Virus record (IMG/VR): IMGVR_UViG_3300038701_001358
Coordinates: 1 to 43,433 of that record
From: a virus
Reading direction: 5' to 3' (one strand)
Length of the DNA: 43,433 bases
The notes below the pieces were generated by a model. It was given only the letters and a program-made list of their open reading frames with translations, searched no databases and was not told where the DNA came from. Of this stretch, positions 31,039-39,755 are shown piece by piece; within the stretch, counting starts at the first letter, position 1; each line of letters begins with the position of its first letter. The translations under genes and the position numbers were made by a program.

Positions 31039-32025
31039 ATGGCCACCGTCCCCGACGATTCAAATACGTATCCCGATAAGACCGATGCCATTCCCGTAAC
31101 AGACCGGGACACTCAGGCGACGGCGGAGGATTTCAACAACCTCAAGAATGATTGGGGCACGACGCTCGCCAATGAGGTGACGTCGGTTGAAAACGACGTG
31201 GGCGACCTTCAAACGGAAGTGACCGACCTGACGGACGTGGTCAACACGCAGGTTGGGCGCATCAATGACCTTGAGGCGGCTCCTGGCGCGCTCGTGTGGG
31301 AGTGGAACGGCTTGGACCTGTCGCAGTTCGATGGGTCCAACGCATATGAACAGAACGTTACGACGGCCGGCGTCTCGGTCGTCGCTCGGGACGGCTCCAT
31401 CAAGGGCAATGTCATCCGCGTTGACTTGACCACTAGTTCGTTTGGCGGATTTGTAAGGCTCATTCAATCTAGTGAGATTCCATCGAGTGTGATTCCGGCA
31501 AGTGGTTTCCCTGCGCGGTTTCGGGTGGAGATCTCAATACGGCCGGTGGAAGCGCCCGATACTGCGCCGGACAGCGGGAACCGCCGTGCTGGCGCTATTC
31601 ATACATGCAATGGCGGTGCCGGAGCGGACTTTCGCGCGTTGGGTATCATGGGCCCTCGTGGCGGCGGCAATGTCACGGGGTCTGCGCAGGCCACCAAAAT
31701 AGACGCATCTGTAGGTCCCCCTATTTCGGTTGATGCACTAGCGGTGCCGGTAAATAGCACGAGTCTTTCCCCGGTAACGTATTCGGTCCGATCTGCGCGT
31801 GCGGCGTCGACAGACCCAGCGGTCAACGGTGTCGTGGCTCAGGCTGGCACTATCGGGTCTGCCGATTCAAGCGCTAGCACGCCGGGCGATGGGTGGGGCA
31901 ACAACACATTCGGAGGCCTTTGGCAAACGGCCAACCTGAACAGAATTGGGTTTGGCGTTGTGGATATCGTGGCCCTCTCCGGCCAAATCTACATTGAAGA
32001 TATCCGAGTGTTCCGAGACGCATAA
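31039..32025 (+). CDS. putative tail appendage: coiled coil plus beta-sandwich tip
   Basis: A 328-residue protein. Residues ~35-80 form a coiled coil (LANEVTSVENDVGDLQTEV), the trimeric stalk of many phage fibres, followed by a beta domain of about 220 residues rich in Ser/Gly/Thr. This fits a short tail fibre or baseplate appendage with a lectin-like tip. Composition in the tip is less GC-rich than its neighbours, which can indicate exchange of receptor-binding domains. Confidence 0.6.
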   Translation: MATVPDDSNTYPDKTDAIPVTDRDTQATAEDFNNLKNDWGTTLANEVTSVENDVGDLQTEVTDLTDVVNTQVGRINDLEAAPGALVWEWNGLDLSQFDGSNAYEQNVTTAGVSVVARDGSIKGNVIRVDLTTSSFGGFVRLIQSSEIPSSVIPASGFPARFRVEISIRPVEAPDTAPDSGNRRAGAIHTCNGGAGADFRALGIMGPRGGGNVTGSAQATKIDASVGPPISVDALAVPVNSTSLSPVTYSVRSARAASTDPAVNGVVAQAGTIGSADSSASTPGDGWGNNTFGGLWQTANLNRIGFGVVDIVALSGQIYIEDIRVFRDA

Positions 32026-32810
32026 TGGCAAGCCTCGCGGCAACACTTGCGGCGCCCCTAGGCGGCCCGGCATCGGGACCCACAGTCACGGGCACTCGTC
32101 AGCGGTCCCTCAGCACCGTTGAGGTTTCGTTTAGCGAAGACGTGGTACAGATCGACAACACCATGTCAGGCGACGCGCTGAACCCGGCGCAGTATTCGAC
32201 GAACCCCGTGAGGCGGATTCTTCGCGTGGATTCGGTCGATAGCCAAACCGTGCTCGTTGTGTTCGACGCTCCGCTTGATTCGGGCGTCTCGTATGAGTTC
32301 ACGGTGACTGGCGTTATCGCTGTGGCCACAGGCCTTCCGATGTCCACGCCATTTGTTACGACGTTCGTCGCTCTTGGCGTCGCACGTGCCGCCACGCCGG
32401 GACTTCCGAACATTCCCGCTAACCTTGACCTGGCCAATCCACAGACGCCGCGCGATGGCGCCGAAGGCGAGCTTGGAACGCTTCAGGTTGATGGCACTGG
32501 CGACCTTGCCAATGACTCTGGCCGCGCTCAGTTGCGAAAGCGTATATTTCGGCGACTGTCAACGAGGCCTGGCGGCTTCTACCATCTCGACAACTACGGA
32601 TTGCGCGTTCCGGCCAAGCGACTGCTCACAGCTGATGAGCAACGTCAGCTAGAGCTTGATTCGGTGTTCCAGGTGCGACAGGAGCCGGAGGTGGTCGCTG
32701 CGTCGGCTACGGTTACACGGCTGGCCATTGGAACGTACGTGTTGAACTTGCGCATTCAGGACAATATCGGCACGTTCGATATGCAGTTCGCAGAGGACCC
32801 CGATGCCTGA
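32025..32810 (+). CDS. gp25-like baseplate wedge protein with N-terminal Ig-like domain
   Basis: A 261-residue protein. Residues ~20-125 resemble a bacterial Ig-like domain of the Big_5/SbsA type: TVEVSFSEDV, ALNPAQYST, SQTVLVVFDAPLDSGVSYEFTV. Residues ~135-261 (QLRKRIFRRLSTRPGGFYHLDNYGL, then a helix and VVAASATVTRLAIG) match T4 gp25 / P2 gpW, the wedge protein that docks the sheath. Such wedge proteins are usually only ~110-140 residues, so the Ig-like part is an addition, perhaps exposed on the baseplate. Start shares a base with the preceding stop. Confidence 0.75.
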   Translation: MASLAATLAAPLGGPASGPTVTGTRQRSLSTVEVSFSEDVVQIDNTMSGDALNPAQYSTNPVRRILRVDSVDSQTVLVVFDAPLDSGVSYEFTVTGVIAVATGLPMSTPFVTTFVALGVARAATPGLPNIPANLDLANPQTPRDGAEGELGTLQVDGTGDLANDSGRAQLRKRIFRRLSTRPGGFYHLDNYGLRVPAKRLLTADEQRQLELDSVFQVRQEPEVVAASATVTRLAIGTYVLNLRIQDNIGTFDMQFAEDPDA

Positions 32811-33933
32811 TTTTCCGACACGCCCACAGCTTTTCGAGATCGGACGCTCGGATATCCTTGTGCGGTCCGAGGGACGCCCTCCGTCGCGTCGTGTGTCTCC
32901 CGACCAAATCGACACGCCCGGCTCTGACATCAACCTTATCCTGGCCGGCGTTACTGCGATGGCGGAAGAGGTTGTGAGGCAAGGCCAACGATGCGTGTTT
33001 GACCAGACGCTGTCCGGCGCGCGAGGGGCACAGCTTGACCGCGTAGTGCAGGAGCGCACGGGCGGCCAGATTACGCGCAAGGAAGCGGCTCCGTCGCTGG
33101 TGTCTCTCACGCTGACACGGCCCAACAACACGGGCGGCGCCGGAACCTATCCGGCAGGCAGCAGCGTACAGACTGAGGGAGGCGTTCGCTTCCGTACGCT
33201 TCAGAGCGCGACGTTTACGGCATCCGGGCTCGGGCCGGTCACAGTCAACGCAGAAGCGGAGGAGGCGGGCCTGCAGGGCAACGTTGCTGCGGGCACCATC
33301 ACTCGGTTCCTCACGATCCCGTTTGACCCGTCGATCCAGGTCACCAACCCGGCAGGCGCGACCGGCGGCGATGATACCGAGAGCGATGCAAGCCTCGTTC
33401 AGCGCACCCAGGACTTTTTTGAGGGCCTTGGCGCGGGCATTGCGAGCACGGTGCGCCTTGGAGCGCTCGGCGTTCCTGGCGTAAGGCAAGCGACGGTTGA
33501 GGAGCTTGTTGACAGTAACGGCCTCACGACTGGATTCACGGTACTCTATATCGCGGACGCGAACGGGCAGGCCAACCAGCAGCTCATTGACCGCGTGCGC
33601 ATCGGCATCAACGACAGCCGCGCATACGGTGCGGCGCTCGACATCATCGGAGCGACGCCGCGCTTTGTTGAGATTCAGTACCGGCCCCGGTTCACGACTG
33701 GAATCGACACGTCAGCAGCGTTCGAGACGCTCAGGCAGGCCACGGTTGCCAACGTCGCTCAGCTCTCACCCAACGCCATATTGGAGCGCTCGCTGCTCTT
33801 TGATGTTGGTCGTCAGGTGACGGGCCTCATTGTGTTGGATGATTTCGTCGTCGACCCGGCCGGCGATGTCGTGCCGGCCGCTGGCGAGGTGCTGCGGACG
33901 CGCCTTGACCTCATCACGGCGGCTGCCCCGTGA
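32803..33933 (+). CDS. baseplate wedge protein, gpJ/gp47 family
   Basis: A 376-residue protein. It has the Mu gp47 / P2 gpJ order: an N-terminal SDINLILAGVTAMAEE helix, an ARGAQLDRVV helix, beta strands with AGTYPAGSSVQT and GLQGNVAAGTIT, the TESDASLVQRTQDFFEGLG helix, then VPGVRQATVEEL. It forms baseplate wedges with the next protein and controls contraction. Overlaps the gp25-like gene. Confidence 0.85.
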   Translation: MPDFPTRPQLFEIGRSDILVRSEGRPPSRRVSPDQIDTPGSDINLILAGVTAMAEEVVRQGQRCVFDQTLSGARGAQLDRVVQERTGGQITRKEAAPSLVSLTLTRPNNTGGAGTYPAGSSVQTEGGVRFRTLQSATFTASGLGPVTVNAEAEEAGLQGNVAAGTITRFLTIPFDPSIQVTNPAGATGGDDTESDASLVQRTQDFFEGLGAGIASTVRLGALGVPGVRQATVEELVDSNGLTTGFTVLYIADANGQANQQLIDRVRIGINDSRAYGAALDIIGATPRFVEIQYRPRFTTGIDTSAAFETLRQATVANVAQLSPNAILERSLLFDVGRQVTGLIVLDDFVVDPAGDVVPAAGEVLRTRLDLITAAAP

Positions 33934-35198
33934 GCGGACCCGTTACCATAGATTCTCTGCTGAACGTGTGGCGCCTCTCTATGGATGAGGCGTACACGGA
34001 CCCGTTTGAAGAAGAGGGCGGCGAGGTCTCGCTTGACGTCATCAATGCGTCTGCGGCCATCCTCGCTCGTGTAGGTGAGGCGCTCAACACGACCACGCAA
34101 GCGGGATTCATCAAGCCGCATACGGCGCAGACGGCGCCACCCGCAACGGGTGAGCGGCGGTCTATGGGCCAGGTGACCATTCGCCGAAATGGAGACACGG
34201 CAGGCCAAATACAGCTCATGATGGGCGACCTGCTCATGGTCCAATATCGTACGCCCGATGGCACCCTTGCTCAGGGGCCAGAGGTTGAGCTTTCGGAAGA
34301 CCTGCTGATTCCCGCTGGAGTCGGCGGCGAGTTCACGGTGAACGTGCAGAGCGTTCGCCCCGGATTCGACGCGAACGTACCGGAGGGGCGCCTAATCGAC
34401 TTCGCGCCCTATGGAACCGCTGTCATTCCCAACGCCACCGCGAGCGGCAATACCATCACGGACTCCGGCGTAGCCGATCGCTTCACAGTGGCGATGCTCG
34501 GCCGGTTCGTTCGCTTCACCACTGGGCCGAATGCAGGCACGCCAGCGCGACGCATCATTGGGGCTGCGACGACGGGTCAAGTCGAGGTCGACGGGGCACC
34601 TGTGGCGGCGGGGTCCGGCAACGCGGAAATCGTGGAGCTTTCCACCCTGGGCCTTGTGTTGGAGACGGCAACGGAGCTTACGGGCGGCTCTGCGCCATGG
34701 CTGGATCTCCTTGCAGCGGAACGAGGCACGACGCGAGCAGAGCGCGAAAGCGACCAAGAGCTATGTGACCGCATATTTCCGCTGGCAGACGTCGTCACGG
34801 AGGGCGCGATTCGCCGTGCCGTGGGCCGCGTGCTCAACCCTCTCGGCATCAGCTTTGAACTCAAGGAAGTGCGCACCGACTTCGGAGGCTTTACGTTCGA
34901 CGGCGGAGGCGATGACCCTGACTTCTTCTTCGACAATGGAGAGATGCTGTCAGGCTGCCGTCTCAATCGGTACTTCAAGGTATGCCTGACCGGCCAGGGA
35001 TTGGACCTTGGCGAGACGGGGCTATGGTTTGACGGGACGGCCCCGTCCGGCCTGGACCCGAACAACCCCATTGGGTTCTACGATAATGGCGCGTTTGATG
35101 GCGAGCCATGGCAAACTAACGACGCGCTCGCTGCTCTGCGAGTGGACCTAGACCGCATCAAGGCGCTCGGCGTCTGCTACGATTTCGTGCGAGGATAA
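33930..35198 (+). CDS. second gpJ-like wedge / gpI-type baseplate protein
   Basis: A 422-residue protein from GTG 33930 (GTGA). It carries J-like elements (LLIPAGVGGEFTVNVQSVRPG, VPEGRLIDF, ERESDQELCDRIFP), then a C-terminal segment with FDGGGDDPDFFFDNGEM. Two J-family-like proteins in a row suggest a duplicated wedge, or replacement of the usual gpI. Family resemblance is weaker than for the preceding gene. Confidence 0.65.
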   Translation: MSGPVTIDSLLNVWRLSMDEAYTDPFEEEGGEVSLDVINASAAILARVGEALNTTTQAGFIKPHTAQTAPPATGERRSMGQVTIRRNGDTAGQIQLMMGDLLMVQYRTPDGTLAQGPEVELSEDLLIPAGVGGEFTVNVQSVRPGFDANVPEGRLIDFAPYGTAVIPNATASGNTITDSGVADRFTVAMLGRFVRFTTGPNAGTPARRIIGAATTGQVEVDGAPVAAGSGNAEIVELSTLGLVLETATELTGGSAPWLDLLAAERGTTRAERESDQELCDRIFPLADVVTEGAIRRAVGRVLNPLGISFELKEVRTDFGGFTFDGGGDDPDFFFDNGEMLSGCRLNRYFKVCLTGQGLDLGETGLWFDGTAPSGLDPNNPIGFYDNGAFDGEPWQTNDALAALRVDLDRIKALGVCYDFVRG

Positions 35199-35202
35199 GA
35201 GC

Positions 35203-36690
35203 ATGGGCGACCGCTTCATCTACAACACCAACGAGCGCGCAAGCTCCGAAGACTTCGTCAACGAGCAAGACCTTATTGCAGGCGTGCATATCTCGGCATA
35301 TGCAGACCGCGATGACGTCGTTCAAACCCCGCTCCAGTTTGGCGGCACTCAGAACGTGCGCCGTTCGATGGTGGTCACGCAGGGTCTTGAGATTGGCAAG
35401 GGCGGCGGAAATGTTATCGTCATCCAGCCGGGCACGCTCATCCAGCGTTCGGCGACGATCCCAGCAGCTCAGCGCACCTACGAGAACATCCGACGTATCG
35501 GCACGACTCGCTCAGCGGTCAACATCGCACTTCCTGCCGATAGCTGGGCCATCGTTGAGGCGCAGGTGGAAGATGTCACCGCGCTGACCACCCCGCGAGA
35601 CGTGCTCACGGGAGGCGTGAGCGTGCCCACGAACGTTCCCAAGATCGTTCGACGTCAGCTTCAGTTCCGCGTGCGAGCGGGAACGGCCACCAACTTCCCG
35701 GCCCCGGAAACGGACTTTAGCTGGGTGCCTCTCTGGGCTATCCAGGTGAGCGGCGCGGACTTTGAGGTGACGGAGGCGATCGACCTTCGCCCCATGCCTC
35801 ACCAGTTTGACCGGCGCGCCAGCTCTCCGAGCGGCCCCAGGGACCGTGGGCCGTTCCGCCTTGAAGGCATTGGAGACGCCATCGTCACCGGCCCGACGAT
35901 GCGCGCTCAGTTCGGAGCCAAGGATAACTTTGTGGAGATGAGCTTTGAGGGCACCTTCGACCCCTCGGACGCCATCTACCTTGATCCGGGCACGACGCTG
36001 ACGAACGGCGAATGGTACTACCTCTACCTGGTCTCCATCGACGTTGAGCAGAACGGCATCCAGGGCGACCGAATCGCGCCGCGGAATCCCTATCGGCACT
36101 CCAGCATCAATGAGCCGTTCGCCGTGCAGGGCCTTCTCGTGGCAAGCGGCGTTGCGCCCACCGGCCTTGACGGCGCAGGGCAGCCCAGCGCGCTCCCCGC
36201 ACCGTTCAACAACTGCCAGGCATCCGTGGGCGTTCACGTTGGCTGCGTGCGTCGCGCGGCTGGCGGATGGACGCTACAGAACGTGTCTTCCGCGGGGGAA
36301 GCCTACTATACGCCGACGCTCTCCGATTTCGTCATGGAGACGGTCACAAGCGGGAGCCCGGCCAATGGCGCGACGCTGAGCCTTGATACGAGTAATCGCG
36401 CGCCCCGTGGCGTCGAAGCGCTCATCGTGGCCGAAGTTGACGTCATCGACGCCGGCCAGACGGGCACGAAGGAGTTTACTCTTCGGCATCCGAGCAACGG
36501 AAACAACGCCTCTCGCCCGATGAACGTTGGCTTTGGCGCCACGATGATGAGCGCGCCGAGCGCCCTTGCATCGCGTGACCAGAGGACGTTTGACCGATAC
36601 TTCGAGACGGGTGGCGTGCTAGCGGATCCGGCCCCTGGCAACTTCGGTTCGGCTCAGGTTCAGATCCGCGTCGCCGGTTACAGGTTCTGA
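35203..36690 (+). CDS. putative tail fibre / baseplate-attached protein
   Basis: A 495-residue protein. An N-terminal ~200 residues (YNTNERASSEDFVNEQ, VNIALPADSWAIVEAQVE) resemble the part of tail proteins that attaches to the baseplate, followed by beta-rich domains, and the last 120 residues form a separate beta region. Last gene of the baseplate run. It is assigned by position and composition. Confidence 0.6.
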   Translation: MGDRFIYNTNERASSEDFVNEQDLIAGVHISAYADRDDVVQTPLQFGGTQNVRRSMVVTQGLEIGKGGGNVIVIQPGTLIQRSATIPAAQRTYENIRRIGTTRSAVNIALPADSWAIVEAQVEDVTALTTPRDVLTGGVSVPTNVPKIVRRQLQFRVRAGTATNFPAPETDFSWVPLWAIQVSGADFEVTEAIDLRPMPHQFDRRASSPSGPRDRGPFRLEGIGDAIVTGPTMRAQFGAKDNFVEMSFEGTFDPSDAIYLDPGTTLTNGEWYYLYLVSIDVEQNGIQGDRIAPRNPYRHSSINEPFAVQGLLVASGVAPTGLDGAGQPSALPAPFNNCQASVGVHVGCVRRAAGGWTLQNVSSAGEAYYTPTLSDFVMETVTSGSPANGATLSLDTSNRAPRGVEALIVAEVDVIDAGQTGTKEFTLRHPSNGNNASRPMNVGFGATMMSAPSALASRDQRTFDRYFETGGVLADPAPGNFGSAQVQIRVAGYRF

Positions 36691-36710
36691 CACGCGCATT
36701 ACCGTATTCC

Positions 36711-36719
36711 TGCTAGTAT
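36711..36719 (+). promoter_or_regulatory. extended -10 TGCTAGTAT, leaderless start
   Basis: TAGTAT ends six bases before ATG 36726; TGC precedes the hexamer. No Shine-Dalgarno. CTGACA lies at a poor 21-base spacing. Confidence 0.6.
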
Positions 36720-36725
36720 GCAGCC

Positions 36726-37142
36726 ATGGGCGGCATTGAAGAGCAAATGTTTGAGGGCCAGACACTTCCCGTCTGGCTCCTTATCTGCATTGCGCTCATC
36801 AAGTGGCTCGTTCAGGCGCTTGCCGAGAAGAGCAGCGCAGAGACGCCGCAGTCGCCAAATGCGAATGACATCGTCGCCGAGCTAGACCGACGCGCGGTCA
36901 TCGCGCAGGTTCGCGAAGAGCTTGCGGCCCTTGGCATGGCTGTCGAGACGGTTCGCGCAATGCTGGACTCGCGAGAAATCCGAGTGCAGAAGGCTCTGGA
37001 GGAAATTTCCGCAGCCATTGCAAAGCTGCGCGCCAAGAGCGACGAATCACACCGCGATGCCATCGCGGTCCTAGAGGATATCCGGACGCGCGTCGCAAAT
37101 CGCGCGAGCCAGGGAGAGGAGAACGACCGATGGACGCAATAA
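36726..37142 (+). CDS. membrane-anchored coiled-coil protein (spanin- or holin-associated?)
   Basis: A 138-residue protein. Residues 14-32 (LPVWLLICIALIKWLVQAL) form one membrane span; residues ~50-120 are a charged coiled coil. That topology resembles i-spanins, but spanins usually have the span right at the N-terminus and partner with a lipoprotein, which is not adjacent here. It is followed by a holin-like gene, so a lysis or membrane role is likely. Confidence 0.55.
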   Translation: MGGIEEQMFEGQTLPVWLLICIALIKWLVQALAEKSSAETPQSPNANDIVAELDRRAVIAQVREELAALGMAVETVRAMLDSREIRVQKALEEISAAIAKLRAKSDESHRDAIAVLEDIRTRVANRASQGEENDRWTQ

Positions 37143-37339
37143 TCGCATGGGCACGTGATAACTGGGAAATCCTCGCCGAGGCCGGCGTTGGCCTGTGGGT
37201 GGCAGCCTCTGCCATCGTCGCGCTGACGCCGACCAAGGAGGATGACAAGGTTCTGCGCAAGATCGCACAGTATCTCTCGCCCATCGTCGGCGGACGGTTC
37301 AGCCTACCGGGCACGCGGCCCGACCCTAGCGACGACTGA
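37130..37339 (+). CDS. putative small holin
   Basis: A 69-residue protein overlapping the previous gene by 13 bases. One hydrophobic stretch (LAEAGVGLWVAASAIVALTP, residues 15-34) is followed by a short basic segment (KEDDKVLRKIAQYL). Single-span small proteins ending in this way are seen among phage holins. The lytic enzyme is not adjacent; candidates are the muramidase-like and TIM-barrel genes at 841-2863. Confidence 0.6.
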   Translation: MDAIIAWARDNWEILAEAGVGLWVAASAIVALTPTKEDDKVLRKIAQYLSPIVGGRFSLPGTRPDPSDD

Positions 37340-37343
37340 TTGG

Positions 37344-37378
37344 GCAGCGGGCGCGTTTTTCTCTTGTGCGTCCGCTGC
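37344..37378 (+). other. strong 12-bp stem-loop with T-rich loop
   Basis: GCAGCGGGCGCG pairs with TGCGTCCGCTGC (two wobbles) around TTTTTCTCTTG. No T-run follows, so it may be a processed, non-canonical or attenuating terminator between the lysis and recombination units. Confidence 0.55.
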
Positions 37379-37428
37379 TCATGTGCACAATAAGGGTCCG
37401 TGGCGCTGAGACCCGGAAGGAGAAGAAG

Positions 37429-38034
37429 ATGGACACGAAGAAGATTCTCGGAGAGATGCACGCCTGCGACGAGGCGATGGAGTGGTTCGCCAAGCAGGAT
37501 GGCAGCGACTACGCGAAGTGGCGCCGTTGCGAGCGAGGCGACTGGCTGATTTGGCTGGCGAGCGAGCTGAGGCTGGACGTGCCGTGGCACCTCATCGGCG
37601 CGGACATCGCAGAGACGGTGCTGCCGATTTGGGAGAAGAGCGCTCATCTGGTCGACGAGGAGCACCGTGACGCGCCGAGGAAGGCGATTGAGGCGGCGCG
37701 GGCGGGGGATGCTAAGGCCGCCGCCGACACCGCCTCAATCGCCGCCGCCGACACCGCCTACGCCGCCGCCTACGACGCCGCACGCGCCGCCGCCTACGCC
37801 GCCGCCTACGCCGCCTACGCCGCCGCACGCGCCGCCGCACGCGCCGCCGCCTACGCCGCCGCCTACGCCGCCTACGCCGCCGCACGCGCCGCCGCACGCG
37901 CCGCCGACACCGACGCCGCCCGCGGGGGCGGCGCCCCCGACGCCGCCCAGCGAAAGATCCAAGCCAAGATCGTGAGGCGATACGTCCAGTGGTCGGTGGT
38001 GAGGGACGCGCTCAAGGTGAGGCTGGAGGCGTGA
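37429..38034 (+). CDS. Ala/Tyr/Arg-repeat protein with conserved N-terminal domain
   Basis: A 201-residue protein from ATG 37429 behind GGAAGGAG; the earlier frame start is rejected. The first ~85 residues (HACDEAMEWF, CERGDWLIWLASE) form a helical domain of a type seen in many phage and bacterial putative immunity-like proteins. Residues ~95-165 are a near-perfect Ala-rich helix with Tyr and Arg every 3-4 residues, containing a 57-bp direct duplication. The C-terminus (KIQAKIVRRYVQWSVVRDALK) is basic. Function unknown; a membrane- or peptidoglycan-facing scaffold is one possibility. Confidence 0.7.
   Translation: MDTKKILGEMHACDEAMEWFAKQDGSDYAKWRRCERGDWLIWLASELRLDVPWHLIGADIAETVLPIWEKSAHLVDEEHRDAPRKAIEAARAGDAKAAADTASIAAADTAYAAAYDAARAAAYAAAYAAYAAARAAARAAAYAAAYAAYAAARAAARAADTDAARGGGAPDAAQRKIQAKIVRRYVQWSVVRDALKVRLEA
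37786..37899 (+). repeat. perfect 57-bp direct duplication encoding an Ala/Tyr/Arg repeat
   Basis: Two adjacent identical units (37786-37842 and 37843-37899), each coding for AAAYAAAYAAYAAARAAAR. Related Ala-rich codons flank both sides. Such an array can expand or contract by slippage. Confidence 0.85.
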
Positions 38035-38837
38035 CCGAAGCCATTGCCATCGACGGCATGACCAACGCCGAGTATCACGCGCGCCCGGAGCTTTCAGCGT
38101 CCGGCCTGACGTGTGCGATCAATCAATCGCTGCTCCACTACTGGTCTCAGTACGAGTCGCCGGAAGACCAGCGCCAGGAACGAACGGAGACGCCGGCCAT
38201 GGCGTTCGGTACGGCGTTCCACACGGCCATCCTTGAGCCCAAGCGATGGCGTGAGACGTATATCGCAGACCCGGGGCCCGGGAGCCGAAAGAAGGCGGAC
38301 ATTGCGGCCCATGCGGAATGGGTGGCTTCGCTTCCCGAGGGCGCCGTCCGCATCAAGCCCGAGACGAGATCTCAGATTGACGCGATGCGCGGGGCCGTGA
38401 TGGCGTCGCCATTCGTGGAGGACATGCTCGCGGCAGCGGAGGCCATCGAGCAGTCTCTCTTCTGGGAAGAGGACGGCATCGCGTGCCGAGCGCGCCCCGA
38501 CCTGCGCACGCGAAACGTGCTCATCGACTTCAAGACGAGCGCAGATGCGAGCCCTTACGGGTTCCGGCGTAGCGCGGCCAAGCTGCGGTATGACGTGCAG
38601 ATGGCGCACTACGCGTCCGGCGTGGAGGCTATCACCGAGCGCCCCGTCCAAAAGTGCGTCTGGGTCGTGGCCGAGAAGAAGCCGCCTTTCGCGGTGGGAA
38701 TCTACACCATTGACGCGGACTGGCTGGATTCGGCCTTGACGCGCCGAGAGGCCATGATGCAGGATATCGCAAAGGCTCGGCGGACGGGTCAGTGGGCTGG
38801 CTACGGCTGCCGCACGCTGTCCGACCCGGGCTGGTAG
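38031..38837 (+). CDS. RecE-like exodeoxyribonuclease VIII (PD-(D/E)XK)
   Basis: A 268-residue protein from GTG 38031 (GTGA). The opening AEYHARPELSASGL and FGTAFHTAILEP elements, the catalytic core with RARPDL and VLIDFKTS (D...D-x-K) and YDVQMAHYA match the phage exonuclease VIII / RecE-like family. It degrades duplex DNA 5'-3' to leave single strands for the annealing protein encoded next, so the two form a recombination pair. Confidence 0.88.
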   Translation: MTEAIAIDGMTNAEYHARPELSASGLTCAINQSLLHYWSQYESPEDQRQERTETPAMAFGTAFHTAILEPKRWRETYIADPGPGSRKKADIAAHAEWVASLPEGAVRIKPETRSQIDAMRGAVMASPFVEDMLAAAEAIEQSLFWEEDGIACRARPDLRTRNVLIDFKTSADASPYGFRRSAAKLRYDVQMAHYASGVEAITERPVQKCVWVVAEKKPPFAVGIYTIDADWLDSALTRREAMMQDIAKARRTGQWAGYGCRTLSDPGW

Positions 38838-38846
38838 GAGGAGAAG

Positions 38847-39755
38847 ATGGAAGAGGCAGAGATTGTATCGGTGACGACGCCGAGCATGCGTCTAGCGAAG
38901 GCTGAGCAGCAGGAGCGGGAGCGTATCGACCTCATCAAGCGCACCATCTGCAAGGGCGCTACGGATGATGAGCTAGCGTTCTTCATGGAGACGTGCCGAC
39001 GACTAGGGCTTGATCCGCTGGCGCGCCAAATCTTCGCGGTAGGCCGCTGGGACAGCCGGGCCAAGCGCGAGGTCATGAGCGTTCAGGTCAGCATTGACGG
39101 CTTCCGGCTCGTGGCTCAGCGCAGTGGCGAGTACTGCGGCCAACATGGCCCGCATTGGTGCGGCGAGGATGGCAAGTGGGTGGACGTGTGGCTTAGCAAC
39201 AAGCCGCCCGTTGCCGCTCGCGTGGGCGTGTACCGGAAGGGATTCACGGAGGCTCTGTTCGCCGTGGCCAAGTTCTCATCATATGCGCAGAGGAAGAGGG
39301 GCGGGGACCTCATGGGCCTTTGGGCCAAGATGCCTGATCTCATGATCGCGAAGTGCGCCGAAACCCTCGCCCTCCGGCGTGCGTTCCCCGCCGAGCTTTC
39401 CGGCCTCTACACGGTCGATGAGATGGCTCAGGCGGACCGTAACGCTCCCCCTCCCGTGGAGACGCGACAGCAGGAGTCGACGCCCCAGGCGCAGCCCGTC
39501 ACCAACGAGCACAAGCTATCCGCCGAACGCCTTGAGGCCGAGTTGAGCGTTATGCTGGACGCCGCCAATGATGAAAATCTGAGCGAAAAGCAAATGCGCG
39601 ATTGGGTCTTGAAGAATAACGCCGACTTTGGCAGTCTGCCTCGTCAGCTCAAGGGCCCGTGCTGGGCGCTGTTGGCTGAGGTGTGCGCCACGATTGGCAT
39701 TGAGAACCCGGCGGCCTGGTGTCGTCGCGTAGCAGAGGAGAATGACGATGCGTGA
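38847..39755 (+). CDS. bet: single-strand annealing protein, Bet/RecT family
   Basis: A 302-residue protein. It has the Red-beta type core: the [20 protein letters not shown] helix, [13 protein letters not shown], the [19 protein letters not shown] strand and the [16 protein letters not shown] helix, followed by a flexible acidic C-terminal third. It would bind the single strands made by the adjacent exonuclease and anneal them. AGGAGGAG precedes its ATG. Confidence 0.92.
   Translation: MEEAEIVSVTTPSMRLAKAEQQERERIDLIKRTICKGATDDELAFFMETCRRLGLDPLARQIFAVGRWDSRAKREVMSVQVSIDGFRLVAQRSGEYCGQHGPHWCGEDGKWVDVWLSNKPPVAARVGVYRKGFTEALFAVAKFSSYAQRKRGGDLMGLWAKMPDLMIAKCAETLALRRAFPAELSGLYTVDEMAQADRNAPPPVETRQQESTPQAQPVTNEHKLSAERLEAELSVMLDAANDENLSEKQMRDWVLKNNADFGSLPRQLKGPCWALLAEVCATIGIENPAAWCRRVAEENDDA

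Noticed and set aside
37735-37962. Gly-rich and Arg-rich minus-strand frames opposite the Ala repeat
   Set aside because: Products of GGC/GGT repeats complementary to the Ala repeat; periodic artefacts.
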